From NCBI RefSeq assembly GCF_018492665.1, contig NZ_JAFVME010000003.1:248001-312000 (forward strand): a stretch of 64,000 nt of DNA. The letters run 5' to 3'. The DNA is from Pedobacter sp. B4-66. Its GTDB lineage: Bacteria > Bacteroidota > Bacteroidia > Sphingobacteriales > Sphingobacteriaceae. Positions 9,330-17,985 of the stretch are shown one piece after another (positions within the stretch are counted from its first letter, which is position 1; every line of letters starts with the position of its first letter). The notes below the pieces were generated by a model. It worked only from the letters and a program-made list of their open reading frames with translations. It did not search any database and was not told the DNA's origin. The position numbers were made by a program, and so were the translations under genes.

Positions 9330-10583
9330 TTACTTAAACAATAGCGCAGCACCGCTTTTGTCATAAAACTCCTTAAAGTTTTTTATATTAAGTATTTCGT
9401 TTACAGCCTTATTCTTATCAGCGCTTTTATCGTAGTATGCTTTGCATATCTGATAACCAACCCAATAACCAAGATCGGCTGGTTTATCGGCAGTTTCCTG
9501 ATCAGAATTTGCAATCCAGTTCCTTGCTCTGTTTAAATACATCTCTTTTTCAAAGTCGGCCCAAACTTGTTTTTCTTTACCCTTAACCCAAACAAACAGA
9601 CGTTCATTAGCCGTTTTGCCTGATATCAGTTCGCCAATAAAATCAGCCATACCTTCTACAAGAGCATTCGACAGGAGAGTAGTATCGTTAGCTAAACCAT
9701 CCTGATTAAAATGGATAAGCTCATGAGCAATTAGGTTTGGCAAGGATTTGAGATTAGCAAAGTTGTTTTTCTGCCATAAGTTTAGCTCTTTAACAGGAAC
9801 ATCTTCGGTACGTGCAGATTGGTCTACACCGATTAATAATCCGGCTCCAGTACTGGTTCCTCCAGAATTAAATGCGCCGATAACAAAGTAGATGTCTGGA
9901 AATTGAGCATTACTGTAGATTTTCTTAAAATTAACAAAGCTGTTGATCATTTGAGGCTTCATCTGATCAACAGCAAAGGTATTTTTACGTACTGCAGCGT
10001 AAAACTCAGGTTTGGTGTTTACAGATTTAACGAAATACTTTAGGTTCCTGATTTTATAGCCCAAATAATCCTGAAGTCCATCTGTTGCTGGCTCTACATA
10101 GTATTTTTTGTAGATGTTAATTGAGTTGGCTGTGTCCTTTTTAGCCAGATCGTACGCTTTCCAAAAGTTCTTTACATCGGTGGTGATCAGTTTGGCTTTA
10201 TAAGGATCGGTAGTACTATTTTTAGTTACCTTAATGCTATTTAGTAGCTTAGGCCAGCCAGGTAATGAACGTAAGGACTCAAGATCACTATCTTTTTTAA
10301 GGTGATCAACATTTTTATATCCACTGTTCACTGCATTTGTAAGTAAAACAAGGGCGCTATCTTGCTGATTGCTCAATGCATAGCAACATGCTGCATTATA
10401 GTAATTACTCATTTTAAGAACGTTAAAATCAGATTGTTCCGTGGCTTTCAAGTAATACTGCCCTGCCTGTTTAAAGTTCTTCGCTTTATAAAGACTATCA
10501 GCAATTTTTTCGTGTCTTATTTGTGCGACAGCTACGCTGCTGGTTAATAGCAGTAAAATTAAAATGTGATTGAGCTTAAGCAT
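9330..10583 (-). CDS. Secreted DUF2268-like zinc metalloprotease with TPR-like N-terminus
   Basis: I place the start at the internal ATG (10583), giving 417 residues, because MLKLNHILILLLLTSSVAVA is a clean signal peptide. The longer frame to 10616 would overlap the upstream HAD gene. After the signal peptide comes a short helical repeat region with AACCYALSNQQDSALVLL, TPR-like, at about residues 25-100. A gluzincin-like domain follows, with HELIH at 287-291 and a downstream EGMADF that may supply the third zinc ligand. This resembles predicted DUF2268 Zn-dependent proteases. It should act in the periplasm or at the surface, on an unknown substrate. The HAD gene lies 10 nt upstream on the same strand, so they may be co-transcribed. 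Confidence 0.72.
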   Translation of the reverse strand: MLKLNHILILLLLTSSVAVAQIRHEKIADSLYKAKNFKQAGQYYLKATEQSDFNVLKMSNYYNAACCYALSNQQDSALVLLTNAVNSGYKNVDHLKKDSDLESLRSLPGWPKLLNSIKVTKNSTTDPYKAKLITTDVKNFWKAYDLAKKDTANSINIYKKYYVEPATDGLQDYLGYKIRNLKYFVKSVNTKPEFYAAVRKNTFAVDQMKPQMINSFVNFKKIYSNAQFPDIYFVIGAFNSGGTSTGAGLLIGVDQSARTEDVPVKELNLWQKNNFANLKSLPNLIAHELIHFNQDGLANDTTLLSNALVEGMADFIGELISGKTANERLFVWVKGKEKQVWADFEKEMYLNRARNWIANSDQETADKPADLGYWVGYQICKAYYDKSADKNKAVNEILNIKNFKEFYDKSGAALLFK

Positions 10584-10593
10584 AGGTCTGTTT

Positions 10594-11259
10594 TTAAAAT
10601 GCGAAGTGCCTTTCAATATCTTCCGTAGCTATTTTTAGATCTTTAAATATTTTATCAGCAATAGCTAATTTAGGATGTTGTGATGCATCACTTTGTATTG
10701 CATAACAAACTAAATTGGCTGCCTTAGCGGCTTTTAAACCATTAATGGTATCCTCGAAAGCTAAACATTCATCTTTTTCCAGTCCTAGTTTCTGGCAGCA
10801 GGTGTTATAACATTCAGGATCTGGTTTTGTTAAAGTAACGTCGGTTCTGGTAATCATAAGATCAAAATAACTGCTCAAACCATTCCTTGCAAAAATTAAC
10901 TCAACGTCAGTTCGTGGACTAGCAGTAACTACAGCTAGCTTAAGGCCTTTTTGTTTAAAGAATTGAATTGTTTCTAAAGCATACGGCATTAGGTTGATGT
11001 CTTTGGTAAAGAAGCCTGTTTTGCTTAATCGCTCGCGCCAGTCAATTAGTTCTGACAAGTCAATGTCCAGGTTGTATTTTTCTTTAATTGTTTTGCTATT
11101 GATTGGGAGCGGGTAACCTGCGTATGTGCTAACCCATTCTTGATAAGTCATAGATAACGAGAAGGTATCCAGGATTTCTAACCAGCATTGATAATGAAAA
11201 TATTCTGAGTCGATAAGTGTGCCATCAAGATCGAATAATATGGCTTTAAGTTTCTGCAT
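10594..11259 (-). CDS. HAD-superfamily phosphatase/phosphomutase (beta-PGM-like)
   Basis: The 221-residue cytosolic protein starts with the HAD motif FDLDGTLIDSE, whose Asp10 and Asp12 are the nucleophile and acid/base. It then has a four-helix cap, the motif II region VVTASPR and the motif III/IV region KPDPECY...FEDTINGLKAA. This is the subfamily I layout shared by beta-phosphoglucomutases, phosphoglycolate phosphatases and small sugar-phosphate phosphatases. Substrate is unknown. The gene is divergent from an MFS gene at 11330 and lies just upstream of the zinc protease gene. Confidence 0.85.
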   Translation of the reverse strand: MQKLKAILFDLDGTLIDSEYFHYQCWLEILDTFSLSMTYQEWVSTYAGYPLPINSKTIKEKYNLDIDLSELIDWRERLSKTGFFTKDINLMPYALETIQFFKQKGLKLAVVTASPRTDVELIFARNGLSSYFDLMITRTDVTLTKPDPECYNTCCQKLGLEKDECLAFEDTINGLKAAKAANLVCYAIQSDASQHPKLAIADKIFKDLKIATEDIERHFAF

Positions 11260-11305
11260 GTATGTAAAAGTATTTGGCTAAAATAGAAAAAACTAATTGC
11301 TTTAT

Positions 11306-11313
11306 TATCTTTG
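11306..11313 (+). promoter_or_regulatory. Predicted -7 promoter box (TATCTTTG)
   Basis: TATCTTTG matches the Bacteroidota -7 consensus TAnnTTTG exactly and sits 17 nt before the ATG at 11330, so it is a good candidate for the promoter of that MFS gene. No TTTG box was found at the expected -33 distance. Confidence 0.5.
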
Positions 11314-11329
11314 TTCGACCTAGCTACTT

Positions 11330-12535
11330 ATGTTATTATTCAAAGAAATTGCGCGCAATTATAAACTGTCTTTTACCGGGTTAAGCCGTGAAACCTGGAT
11401 TCTGAGCATCGTTATGCTCATTAATCGGAGTGGCTATATGGCGGTTCCTTTTATGGGGTTGTTTGTTACACAATCCCTTCATAGATCAGCTTCTGATGCA
11501 GGATTAATCATTACACTTTTTGGTGTTGGCTCCATTATGGGATCTGCGGCTGGAGGTAAGCTTACTGATGTAATTGGTTTTAGGCCTGTTCAAATAGTTG
11601 CATCAATTGTTAGTGGCATATTCTTTTTGTTTTTTGCGAACATTACTAATTTTCATACGCTTTGTGTGCTTGCTGTTGTGATCAGTTTCTTTTCTGAAGC
11701 CTTTCGTCCGGCAAACTTTGCGGCTATAGCAGCTTACGCCAAGCCAGATTTGCAGACACGCTCTTATTCTTTAAACCGACTAGCTGTTAATATGGGATGG
11801 GCGATAGGTGTAAGTATAGGTGGCTTAATTGCGTCTTATGATTACAGACTATTGTTTTTTGTTGATGGCTCGGTAAGTATTATGGCAGGCTTAGGCATCT
11901 TTTGGTTTCTGCCAAAAATTAAGGGCTATAGAAAAGCCATTAAAGAAAAAGTTAAGGGAATTGTGGTACGTAAACCATGGCAAGACGCTGTGTTCATCAG
12001 ATTTTTGTTACTTACTGCAGTTTTTATTATTTGTACTTTTCTGATGTTTAGGGTTGTACCGGTATTTTACAAAGAAATATGGAAGATTGGTGAGTTTGAG
12101 ATTGGTTTAATATTAGGGCTTAATGGAATTATTATTGCACTCTTTGAGATGGTACTGATCCATAAGATTGAAAACAAAAAATCACCTGTATTTTTTATTG
12201 TAATAGGCGTTTTATTCATTACAGGCTCATTCGCTGTACTGTTGCTCCCTATTGGAAGCCCGTTAGTATTGGGGATTCTTAGTATAGTATTCTTCACCTT
12301 TGGTGAAATGTTTGCCTTGCCTTTTATTAATAGTTTTGTAATGAGTAGGGCAAACGAATTTAACAGAGGCTCATACGCCGCAGGTTATATGCTCTGCTGG
12401 TCTGTTGCTCAGGTTATTGGTCCCACGGCCGGCTTTTTTATAGCCGAAAAGTATGGCTATAATCCGCTTTGGATAGGGGTAAGCATTTTGTTATTAATCT
12501 CCGCATATATGTATAAGCTGATGAAGCAGGATTAG
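11330..12535 (+). CDS. MFS transporter
   Basis: The 401-residue polytopic protein has about 12 membrane segments and the GGKLTDVIGFRPVQ loop 2-3 motif of major facilitator proteins. The N-terminal region (SRETWILSIVMLINRSGYMAVPFMGLF) resembles the YdeE/MdtH-like group of putative exporters. Substrate is unknown. It is divergent from the HAD gene and is followed 85 nt later by the chromate transporter gene. A Bacteroidota-type -7 box lies just upstream of its start. Confidence 0.82.
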   Translation: MLLFKEIARNYKLSFTGLSRETWILSIVMLINRSGYMAVPFMGLFVTQSLHRSASDAGLIITLFGVGSIMGSAAGGKLTDVIGFRPVQIVASIVSGIFFLFFANITNFHTLCVLAVVISFFSEAFRPANFAAIAAYAKPDLQTRSYSLNRLAVNMGWAIGVSIGGLIASYDYRLLFFVDGSVSIMAGLGIFWFLPKIKGYRKAIKEKVKGIVVRKPWQDAVFIRFLLLTAVFIICTFLMFRVVPVFYKEIWKIGEFEIGLILGLNGIIIALFEMVLIHKIENKKSPVFFIVIGVLFITGSFAVLLLPIGSPLVLGILSIVFFTFGEMFALPFINSFVMSRANEFNRGSYAAGYMLCWSVAQVIGPTAGFFIAEKYGYNPLWIGVSILLLISAYMYKLMKQD

Positions 12536-12619
12536 TCATTATTTATTATTTTAGTAAAGTTTTCAAAATCAGATGTGGAAGTTCTCCTGAGGTGATAACC
12601 GTAAAAACAAACAAGTATA

Positions 12620-13834
12620 GTGGAGAATGATATTAGCTTAACGCAAATGGAAACAGGTTTAAAATACCTTTTCCTTACTTTTCTTAAAATAGGGTGTGTT
12701 TCTTTTGGTGGGCATATGGCATTGATAGCCGTTGTTCAAAAGGAAATGATTGAAAAGGATAAAACGCTTAGTCAGGAAAACCTGCTAAATGCAGTTAGCA
12801 TTGCCAGCTTATTACCTGGCCCTCTGGCTGTAAATGTGGTGTCGTATATTGGCTATCATTTACATAAAAAGCTAGGCTTGATAGTGAGTATGTTGGGTAT
12901 ATTGCTCCCTGCATGTGCATTGATGTTTGTGCTGTCGTGGTGTTACTTTAATTACATTCATGTTAAGGATCTTTCTGGCATAATGGCCTATACAGTAGCA
13001 GCGGTTAGTGCTATTATCTTAACTACAGGTTTAAATATATTTTTAAAGGAAGTAAAGGGACATAATGGTAAAATTGCTTTATGCTTATTCTCTATTGTAC
13101 TGCTGTATTTTGTTAAGGGATACCTGATTATTCTATTGCTGATATTAGTTGGCGGACTGATTGGTGTTTATTTTAAACTGGCTAATTTAACTGATAGTGG
13201 CTCTGCAAAGTTTACTTGGGGGAGATTGAGTAATGGCGCCAAAATAGGCTTATCATCTCTGTTGTTATTATACTCAACTTTTGTTTCAGGATTGTATAAA
13301 CACACAGACTTGATTCTACTTAAAATTCCTTCTGTTTTTTCGGGTATTAGTCTCTCACTTTTTGGCGGAGGGTATGTGATGATCCCGATTATGCAGTCGC
13401 TTTTTGTAACAGAATTGAAGTGGTTAACCAATCAGGAATTTATAGATAGTATTGCATTTAGTCAGCTAACTCCTGGGCCAATTTTAGTAAGTGCTTTTTT
13501 TACAGGCTATAAATTGGCCGGCTTGGTAGGAGCAGCATTAGCAACTATAGCTATTTTTGTGCCTTCTTCTATTTTGATGATCATTGTTTCTAAGATATTT
13601 AAGAACAACGCCGACTCTACAGTAATGAAAAATGCACTGGCAGGAATAAAACCTGTTGTAGTTGGGATGATCATCGCTTCGGGCATAAAGCTCTTTTTTT
13701 CAGTGCATTCCGCACCTTTAAATATAATTTTGTTTGTGGCGGCATTTATTTTAAGTTTCAGATTTAAATTTAATCCTGTATACTTAATCATTATTTCTTT
13801 ACTAGTAGGAACTGCAGTACACTTTATAGGGTAA
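12620..13834 (+). CDS. chrA: Chromate transporter, two-domain ChrA family
   Basis: The 404-residue protein consists of two homologous CHR halves, each with FGG and PGP motifs. The first half has CVSFGGHMALI and LLPGPLAVNVVSYIGY; the second has LFGGGYVMIPIMQ and LTPGPILVSAFFTGY. This is the long-chain ChrA architecture, which exports chromate using the membrane potential. Many homologues have unproven substrates, so chromate is a family inference. The frame opens with GTG at 12620; an in-frame ATG at 12647 (METGLKYLF) is an equally possible start. The downstream sulfotransferase gene begins 27 nt later, and sulfate is a chromate analogue, so a sulfate-related role is conceivable. Confidence 0.88.
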   Translation: MENDISLTQMETGLKYLFLTFLKIGCVSFGGHMALIAVVQKEMIEKDKTLSQENLLNAVSIASLLPGPLAVNVVSYIGYHLHKKLGLIVSMLGILLPACALMFVLSWCYFNYIHVKDLSGIMAYTVAAVSAIILTTGLNIFLKEVKGHNGKIALCLFSIVLLYFVKGYLIILLLILVGGLIGVYFKLANLTDSGSAKFTWGRLSNGAKIGLSSLLLLYSTFVSGLYKHTDLILLKIPSVFSGISLSLFGGGYVMIPIMQSLFVTELKWLTNQEFIDSIAFSQLTPGPILVSAFFTGYKLAGLVGAALATIAIFVPSSILMIIVSKIFKNNADSTVMKNALAGIKPVVVGMIIASGIKLFFSVHSAPLNIILFVAAFILSFRFKFNPVYLIIISLLVGTAVHFIG

Positions 13835-13861
13835 GTGCTGAATAAATTTTAACTGACAAGA

Positions 13862-14866
13862 ATGGCTAATACCGGCATACAAATTATAGGAACGCAACGT
13901 TCCGGATCTAATCTATTAAGAGTAATTCTGGATCAATCAGAAGAAATTGCCTCACCACATCCACCTCACATATTAGTGGTTTTTATGCCGCTTTTGCCCT
14001 TGTATGGCGAGCTTGATAGCGTTTCTTATAAAACCCTGGTTAATGACGTAGTGACTTACGTAAATGCCAACCCTGTGCCATGGGAAGGGGTTTTGCTCGA
14101 TGCTGATGAGATTTACGAGGCATCAACACGTTATGATCTTTTAGAGATCAATAGATTGGTGTATGAACAAGCTGCTATTAATAAAGGCGCTAAGTATTGG
14201 TGCTGTAAAAGCATGGCAAATGTTCACTATGCTACAGAAATGGAAGATTTTGGACTAAACCTAAAATACATTTACCTGTACCGAGATGGTAGGGATGTGG
14301 CCTGTTCATTTAAAAAGGCTATTGTAGGGGAAAAACATATCTATCACATTGCTAAGCAATGGAACGAAGATCAGGAAGCGTGTCTACACTTAAGAGCAAG
14401 CTTGCCTACTGAGCGCTTTTTCTCATTGAATTATGAAACATTGATTACACAACCTGAAAGTGAAATCAGGAAACTCTGCCTTTACCTTGATATTGTCTAT
14501 CATCCGGAGATGCTTAAGTTCTATGATTCTAAAACCTCTAAACTTACAGCTGCAGCAGGTGAAATGTGGAGTAATCTGGAAAAGCCAATCATTAGTAACA
14601 ATACAGGTAAGTTTTTAAAAGAGTTTAGAGGCAATGATCTGGAGATTTTTGAACTGGTTGCAGGTGATGTATTGAAAGAACTGGATTATGAACTGGTTAT
14701 CCAAAACCCTGATGCGAGTTTAATCGATGCAGCACATATTGTAAACTACGATAAGGAGAATGCGGCTTTAAAGAAGGAAGCTGTGTTAACCGCCAGACAA
14801 AGTGATTTGGACAATAGAGAAGGACAAGCAAAAATCCTTAAAGAGATCAAAGCAAGAACCCTATAA
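13862..14866 (+). CDS. Sulfotransferase family protein
   Basis: The 334-residue cytosolic protein starts with IIGTQRSGSNLLRVILDQS, the P-loop-like 5'-phosphosulfate binding motif of PAPS-dependent sulfotransferases. It also has YLYRDGRDVACSFKKA, the 3'-phosphate binding motif. The C-terminal 40 residues are charged and probably helical. It should transfer sulfate from PAPS to an unknown acceptor. The next gene (14 nt away) is cysQ, which removes the product PAP, and cysC, which makes PAPS, follows on the other strand. This grouping strongly supports a PAPS-dependent reaction. Confidence 0.85.
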   Translation: MANTGIQIIGTQRSGSNLLRVILDQSEEIASPHPPHILVVFMPLLPLYGELDSVSYKTLVNDVVTYVNANPVPWEGVLLDADEIYEASTRYDLLEINRLVYEQAAINKGAKYWCCKSMANVHYATEMEDFGLNLKYIYLYRDGRDVACSFKKAIVGEKHIYHIAKQWNEDQEACLHLRASLPTERFFSLNYETLITQPESEIRKLCLYLDIVYHPEMLKFYDSKTSKLTAAAGEMWSNLEKPIISNNTGKFLKEFRGNDLEIFELVAGDVLKELDYELVIQNPDASLIDAAHIVNYDKENAALKKEAVLTARQSDLDNREGQAKILKEIKARTL

Positions 14867-14880
14867 TTTTACCTAAAAAC

Positions 14881-15645
14881 ATGACCATTACAGCTATACA
14901 ACCTATAATTGATATTGCCATTAAAGCCGGAGCTGCTATTTTGGAGGTTTACAACGGAACGCAGGAAGACTTTGGAATTACCACAAAAGAAGACAACTCT
15001 CCACTTACTATAGCTGATCGTATTTCGCATGAAATCATTGTTGAAGGCTTAACCAAACTTTATCCTGAAATACCAATATTATCTGAAGAAGGTGCTGATA
15101 TTGAATACACAATCAGGAAAGAATGGAAACAGTATTGGTGCGTAGATCCATTAGATGGCACTAAAGAATTCATCAATAGAAATGGGCAGTTTACCGTAAA
15201 CATTGCGTTTATGGAGAACAACAAGCCGGTTATTGGTGTAATCTATAGTCCGGTACTGAATGTAGTTTATTATGGTTTAATAGGCAAAGGCAGTTGGAAA
15301 TTGACACCAGGAGAAGCTCCTCAGTCAATCAGTGTAGATCAGAAAACCAGTGAATGGATTGCTATAGGTAGTCGCTCTCATGCTGATGAAGATGAGGAGA
15401 ATATATTAAAGAAATATCCAGTTACCAGTAAGCTATCAATTGGAAGTTCACTAAAGTTCTGTTTGGTTGCTGAGGGTAAAGCCCAAATCTATTACAGAAA
15501 AGGACCGACCATGGAATGGGATACTGCTGCCGGACAAGCCATAGCGGTAAGTAGTGGTGCAATAATGCATACCGCAGATTTTGAAGAATTTATTTACAAT
15601 AAACCGTCGTTACTAAATCCCGGGTTTTACTGTAAAATAAGCTAA
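14881..15645 (+). CDS. cysQ: 3'(2'),5'-bisphosphate nucleotidase CysQ
   Basis: This 254-residue protein belongs to the inositol-monophosphatase/CysQ family. It shows LSEEGA, the metal-binding DPLDGTKEFINRNG and the late MEWDTAAGQAI motif. CysQ hydrolyses 3'-phosphoadenosine 5'-phosphate to AMP and phosphate, relieving product inhibition of sulfotransferases. It follows the sulfotransferase gene by 14 nt and is likely co-transcribed with it. Its last 4 nt overlap the end of the convergent cysC gene. Confidence 0.92.
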   Translation: MTITAIQPIIDIAIKAGAAILEVYNGTQEDFGITTKEDNSPLTIADRISHEIIVEGLTKLYPEIPILSEEGADIEYTIRKEWKQYWCVDPLDGTKEFINRNGQFTVNIAFMENNKPVIGVIYSPVLNVVYYGLIGKGSWKLTPGEAPQSISVDQKTSEWIAIGSRSHADEDEENILKKYPVTSKLSIGSSLKFCLVAEGKAQIYYRKGPTMEWDTAAGQAIAVSSGAIMHTADFEEFIYNKPSLLNPGFYCKIS

Positions 15646-16187
15646 GCATGATCTGTAATTCTATTTTTTACGGCATTGTATAGTTCGTTACAGCATTGCT
15701 GTACAGTAGAATTGGCGGTATAGAGAATTAAATCAGGATCTGTTGGTCTTTCGAAAGCAGAACTTACACCAGTAAAATTCTTTAAAGTGTTGTTGTGAGC
15801 CTGTTCATACAAGCCTTTAACATCTCTTTGTTCGCAAACGTCAATTGGACAATCAATAAACACTTCAAAGTACATATCGCCCAAAATGTTTTTGGCCATT
15901 TCCCGGTGTGCATTTAACGGGGTGATGAAGGAGCAGGTAACAATTACTCCATTTGAAGCAATTATTTTAGCTGTTTCAGCAGCACGTCTAATGTTTTCTG
16001 CTCTATCGTCCATGCTAAAGCCTAAATTGTAGTTTAATCCTTTTCGCATTTCATCGCCATCAAGCTGCATAGAAAAGAAGCCTGATTCATTCAATTGTTC
16101 TTCAAACAAATTGGATATCGTGCTTTTTCCTGCTCCAGATAGGCCCATAAGCCATATCACCATGCCTTTTTGATGTGGTAATTTCAT
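15642..16187 (-). CDS. cysC: Adenylyl-sulfate kinase CysC
   Basis: The 181-residue protein has the P-loop GLSGAGKST near the N-terminus, the APS-binding LDGDEMRKGLNYNLGFS, and DRAENIRR, all diagnostic of APS kinase. It phosphorylates APS to PAPS in the cytosol. It is encoded convergently with cysQ (4-nt overlap), so PAPS production and PAP removal are adjacent but not on one transcript. The ATP sulfurylase genes cysD/cysN are not in this window. The gene is divergent from an MFS gene at 16271. Confidence 0.93.
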   Translation of the reverse strand: MKLPHQKGMVIWLMGLSGAGKSTISNLFEEQLNESGFFSMQLDGDEMRKGLNYNLGFSMDDRAENIRRAAETAKIIASNGVIVTCSFITPLNAHREMAKNILGDMYFEVFIDCPIDVCEQRDVKGLYEQAHNNTLKNFTGVSSAFERPTDPDLILYTANSTVQQCCNELYNAVKNRITDHA

Positions 16188-16253
16188 TGACCTAATGTAT
16201 AAAAAATCCTTGTACCTACATAAGAGACCTGCTATTGTTCAATATTAGTTTAC

Positions 16254-16261
16254 TACTTTTG
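16254..16261 (+). promoter_or_regulatory. Predicted -7 promoter box (TACTTTTG)
   Basis: TACTTTTG matches TAnnTTTG exactly, with a TTG 16 nt upstream at 16235-16237. It ends only 9 nt before the ATG at 16271, implying a very short or absent leader. The box lies inside the longer open frame that begins with TTG at 16235, which argues against that upstream start. Confidence 0.5.
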
Positions 16262-16270
16262 CATGGTCAA

Positions 16271-17461
16271 ATGAATAATTCCAATACATCAGATCCGATC
16301 TACAACCTTCCTTTCGCCTTACTTTGCTTAAGTTCTTTATTGTTCTCTGCCAGTTTTAATATGCTGATTCCCGATTTACCGGCTTACTTAAGTGGCTTAG
16401 GCGGAGCAGAATACAAGGGGTTAATTATAGCATTGTTTACGTTAACGGCAGGGATATCGAGGCCATTTAGTGGGAAATTAACGGACACAATTGGTCGTGT
16501 CCCTGTTATGGCTGTCGGTTCTATCGTGTGTTTTTTGTGTGGGTTTTTATATCCGATACTGGGTACAGTTTCTGGATTTCTTTTTCTACGTCTGGTTCAT
16601 GGTTTCTCTACAGGTTTTAAACCGACCGCAACGTCAGCGTATGTTGCTGATATCATTCCGAGAGACAGATGGGGAGAAGCTTTAGGAATCCATGGCCTAT
16701 GTTTTAGCACAGGAATGGCCATTGGACCTGCTATTGGGAGCTTTATTAGTGGTTTGTATTCAATAAATGTATTGTTTTATTCTTCATCCGCTTTGGCGCT
16801 GCTTTCCATCATCATATTGATGAACATGAAAGAAACTTTAAAAAACAGACAGAAGTTTAGCTTCGCTATTTTAAAGATATCCCGTAAGGATATTATTGAT
16901 GTTCGTGTGTTACCGGCGGCTATTGTTACTTTGTTGTCTTACGTAGGTTACGGCGTGATACTTACTTTAATACCTGACTGGAGTGGTTATATCGGCCTAG
17001 CCAATAAAGGCATATTCTTTATGGTATTTACCATTTCTTCACTATTAATCAGGTTCATTGCCGGAAAAGTATCCGATAAGTATGGACGTTTAAATGTTGC
17101 CATCTGCGGATTGATTATCTTGTGTGCGTCTTTGGTAATTACAGGATATGGCACTTCTGAAGCAGGTTTACTTACCGGAGCAGTAGTTTATGGTATAGGA
17201 ACAGGTATTTTATCTCCAGCTTTAAATGCATGGACAATAGACCTGAGTCACCCGCAACATAGAGGTAAAGCTATGGCAACCATGTACATCGCGCTTGAGG
17301 CAGGGATAGGTTTGGGGGCTTTATTTGCGGGCTGGGCGTACCAGGACGTGATCTATATGATCCCGTCCATTTTATATTGTACTGCCGCTGTTGCACTAAT
17401 GGCACTTATTTTCATGGTTGTCTGGAAAAGACGATCTGATGGTTTACAGAAGAGCCTTTAA
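16271..17461 (+). CDS. MFS transporter
   Basis: I use the ATG at 16271, giving 396 residues (MNNSNTSDPIYNLPF...). The frame is open upstream to a TTG at 16235, but a promoter box covers that region. The protein has about 12 hydrophobic segments and the motif GKLTDTIGRVPVM in loop 2-3. A second copy-like GKVSDKYGRLNVAI occurs in the C-terminal half, the normal MFS duplication. It is probably a small-molecule exporter of unknown substrate. Its 3' end overlaps the convergent DoxX-like gene by 18 nt. Confidence 0.8.
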   Translation: MNNSNTSDPIYNLPFALLCLSSLLFSASFNMLIPDLPAYLSGLGGAEYKGLIIALFTLTAGISRPFSGKLTDTIGRVPVMAVGSIVCFLCGFLYPILGTVSGFLFLRLVHGFSTGFKPTATSAYVADIIPRDRWGEALGIHGLCFSTGMAIGPAIGSFISGLYSINVLFYSSSALALLSIIILMNMKETLKNRQKFSFAILKISRKDIIDVRVLPAAIVTLLSYVGYGVILTLIPDWSGYIGLANKGIFFMVFTISSLLIRFIAGKVSDKYGRLNVAICGLIILCASLVITGYGTSEAGLLTGAVVYGIGTGILSPALNAWTIDLSHPQHRGKAMATMYIALEAGIGLGALFAGWAYQDVIYMIPSILYCTAAVALMALIFMVVWKRRSDGLQKSL

Positions 17462-17833
17462 TTTAGGATTGCGAAAGAATAATCCAATCCATACCAAAAT
17501 TCCGAATACCAATGCAAAATAAAGGGGTTGACCAGCGCGTACCATAATTGCAATTGCGCCGCCCAAGTATCCTGTTAGTAAAATTGCTCCTATAAATGCA
17601 GTACGAGGAAAAACGTAAAGAATGGTACAGATTAGTAAAACAATACCAATTGGCTGTATTAAATGCTCTGGCCATCCCAATTGAACAGATCCTTCAATTG
17701 AATGTGATTCTTTAACGATTTTACCAATGGCATCAAATAACAGAAAAAGAATGCACAGGGCGCTAACGATTCTTCCTGTCCATACTGCTTTAACTGATTG
17801 TTGTGTTGTTGTGGTTGCTTGTAGCGTTTCCAT
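17444..17833 (-). CDS. DoxX-like family membrane protein
   Basis: The 129-residue protein has four predicted membrane segments (VSALCILFLLFDAIGKI, LIQPIGIVLLICTILYV, TAFIGAILLTGYLGGAIA, YFALVFGILVWIGLFF). The LGG(A)IA and YPRTA-like spacing are typical of DoxX/DoxX_2 proteins. Members are associated with redox or quinone functions in a few cases, but this one has no assigned role. It overlaps the MFS gene tail-to-tail and is divergent from the YfhO gene across 152 nt. Confidence 0.78.
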   Translation of the reverse strand: METLQATTTTQQSVKAVWTGRIVSALCILFLLFDAIGKIVKESHSIEGSVQLGWPEHLIQPIGIVLLICTILYVFPRTAFIGAILLTGYLGGAIAIMVRAGQPLYFALVFGILVWIGLFFRNPKLKALL

Positions 17834-17985
17834 AGTTTTATAGTTTAGGGTTGTTAATTAATTTCTAATGCTAAATTACTACGAATTACAAAGTTGTGTA
17901 GTGGGCAAGTGTGTCAATAAAGAGGGGCGATCGCGACTAATTTAGTATTGTTGTTAGACTAAAATATTATTGCTTTCTTTACCGT

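Noticed and set aside
10584..10616. Longer start for the zinc protease gene
   Set aside because: It overlaps the HAD gene and puts residues before a clean signal peptide; the ATG at 10583 is better.
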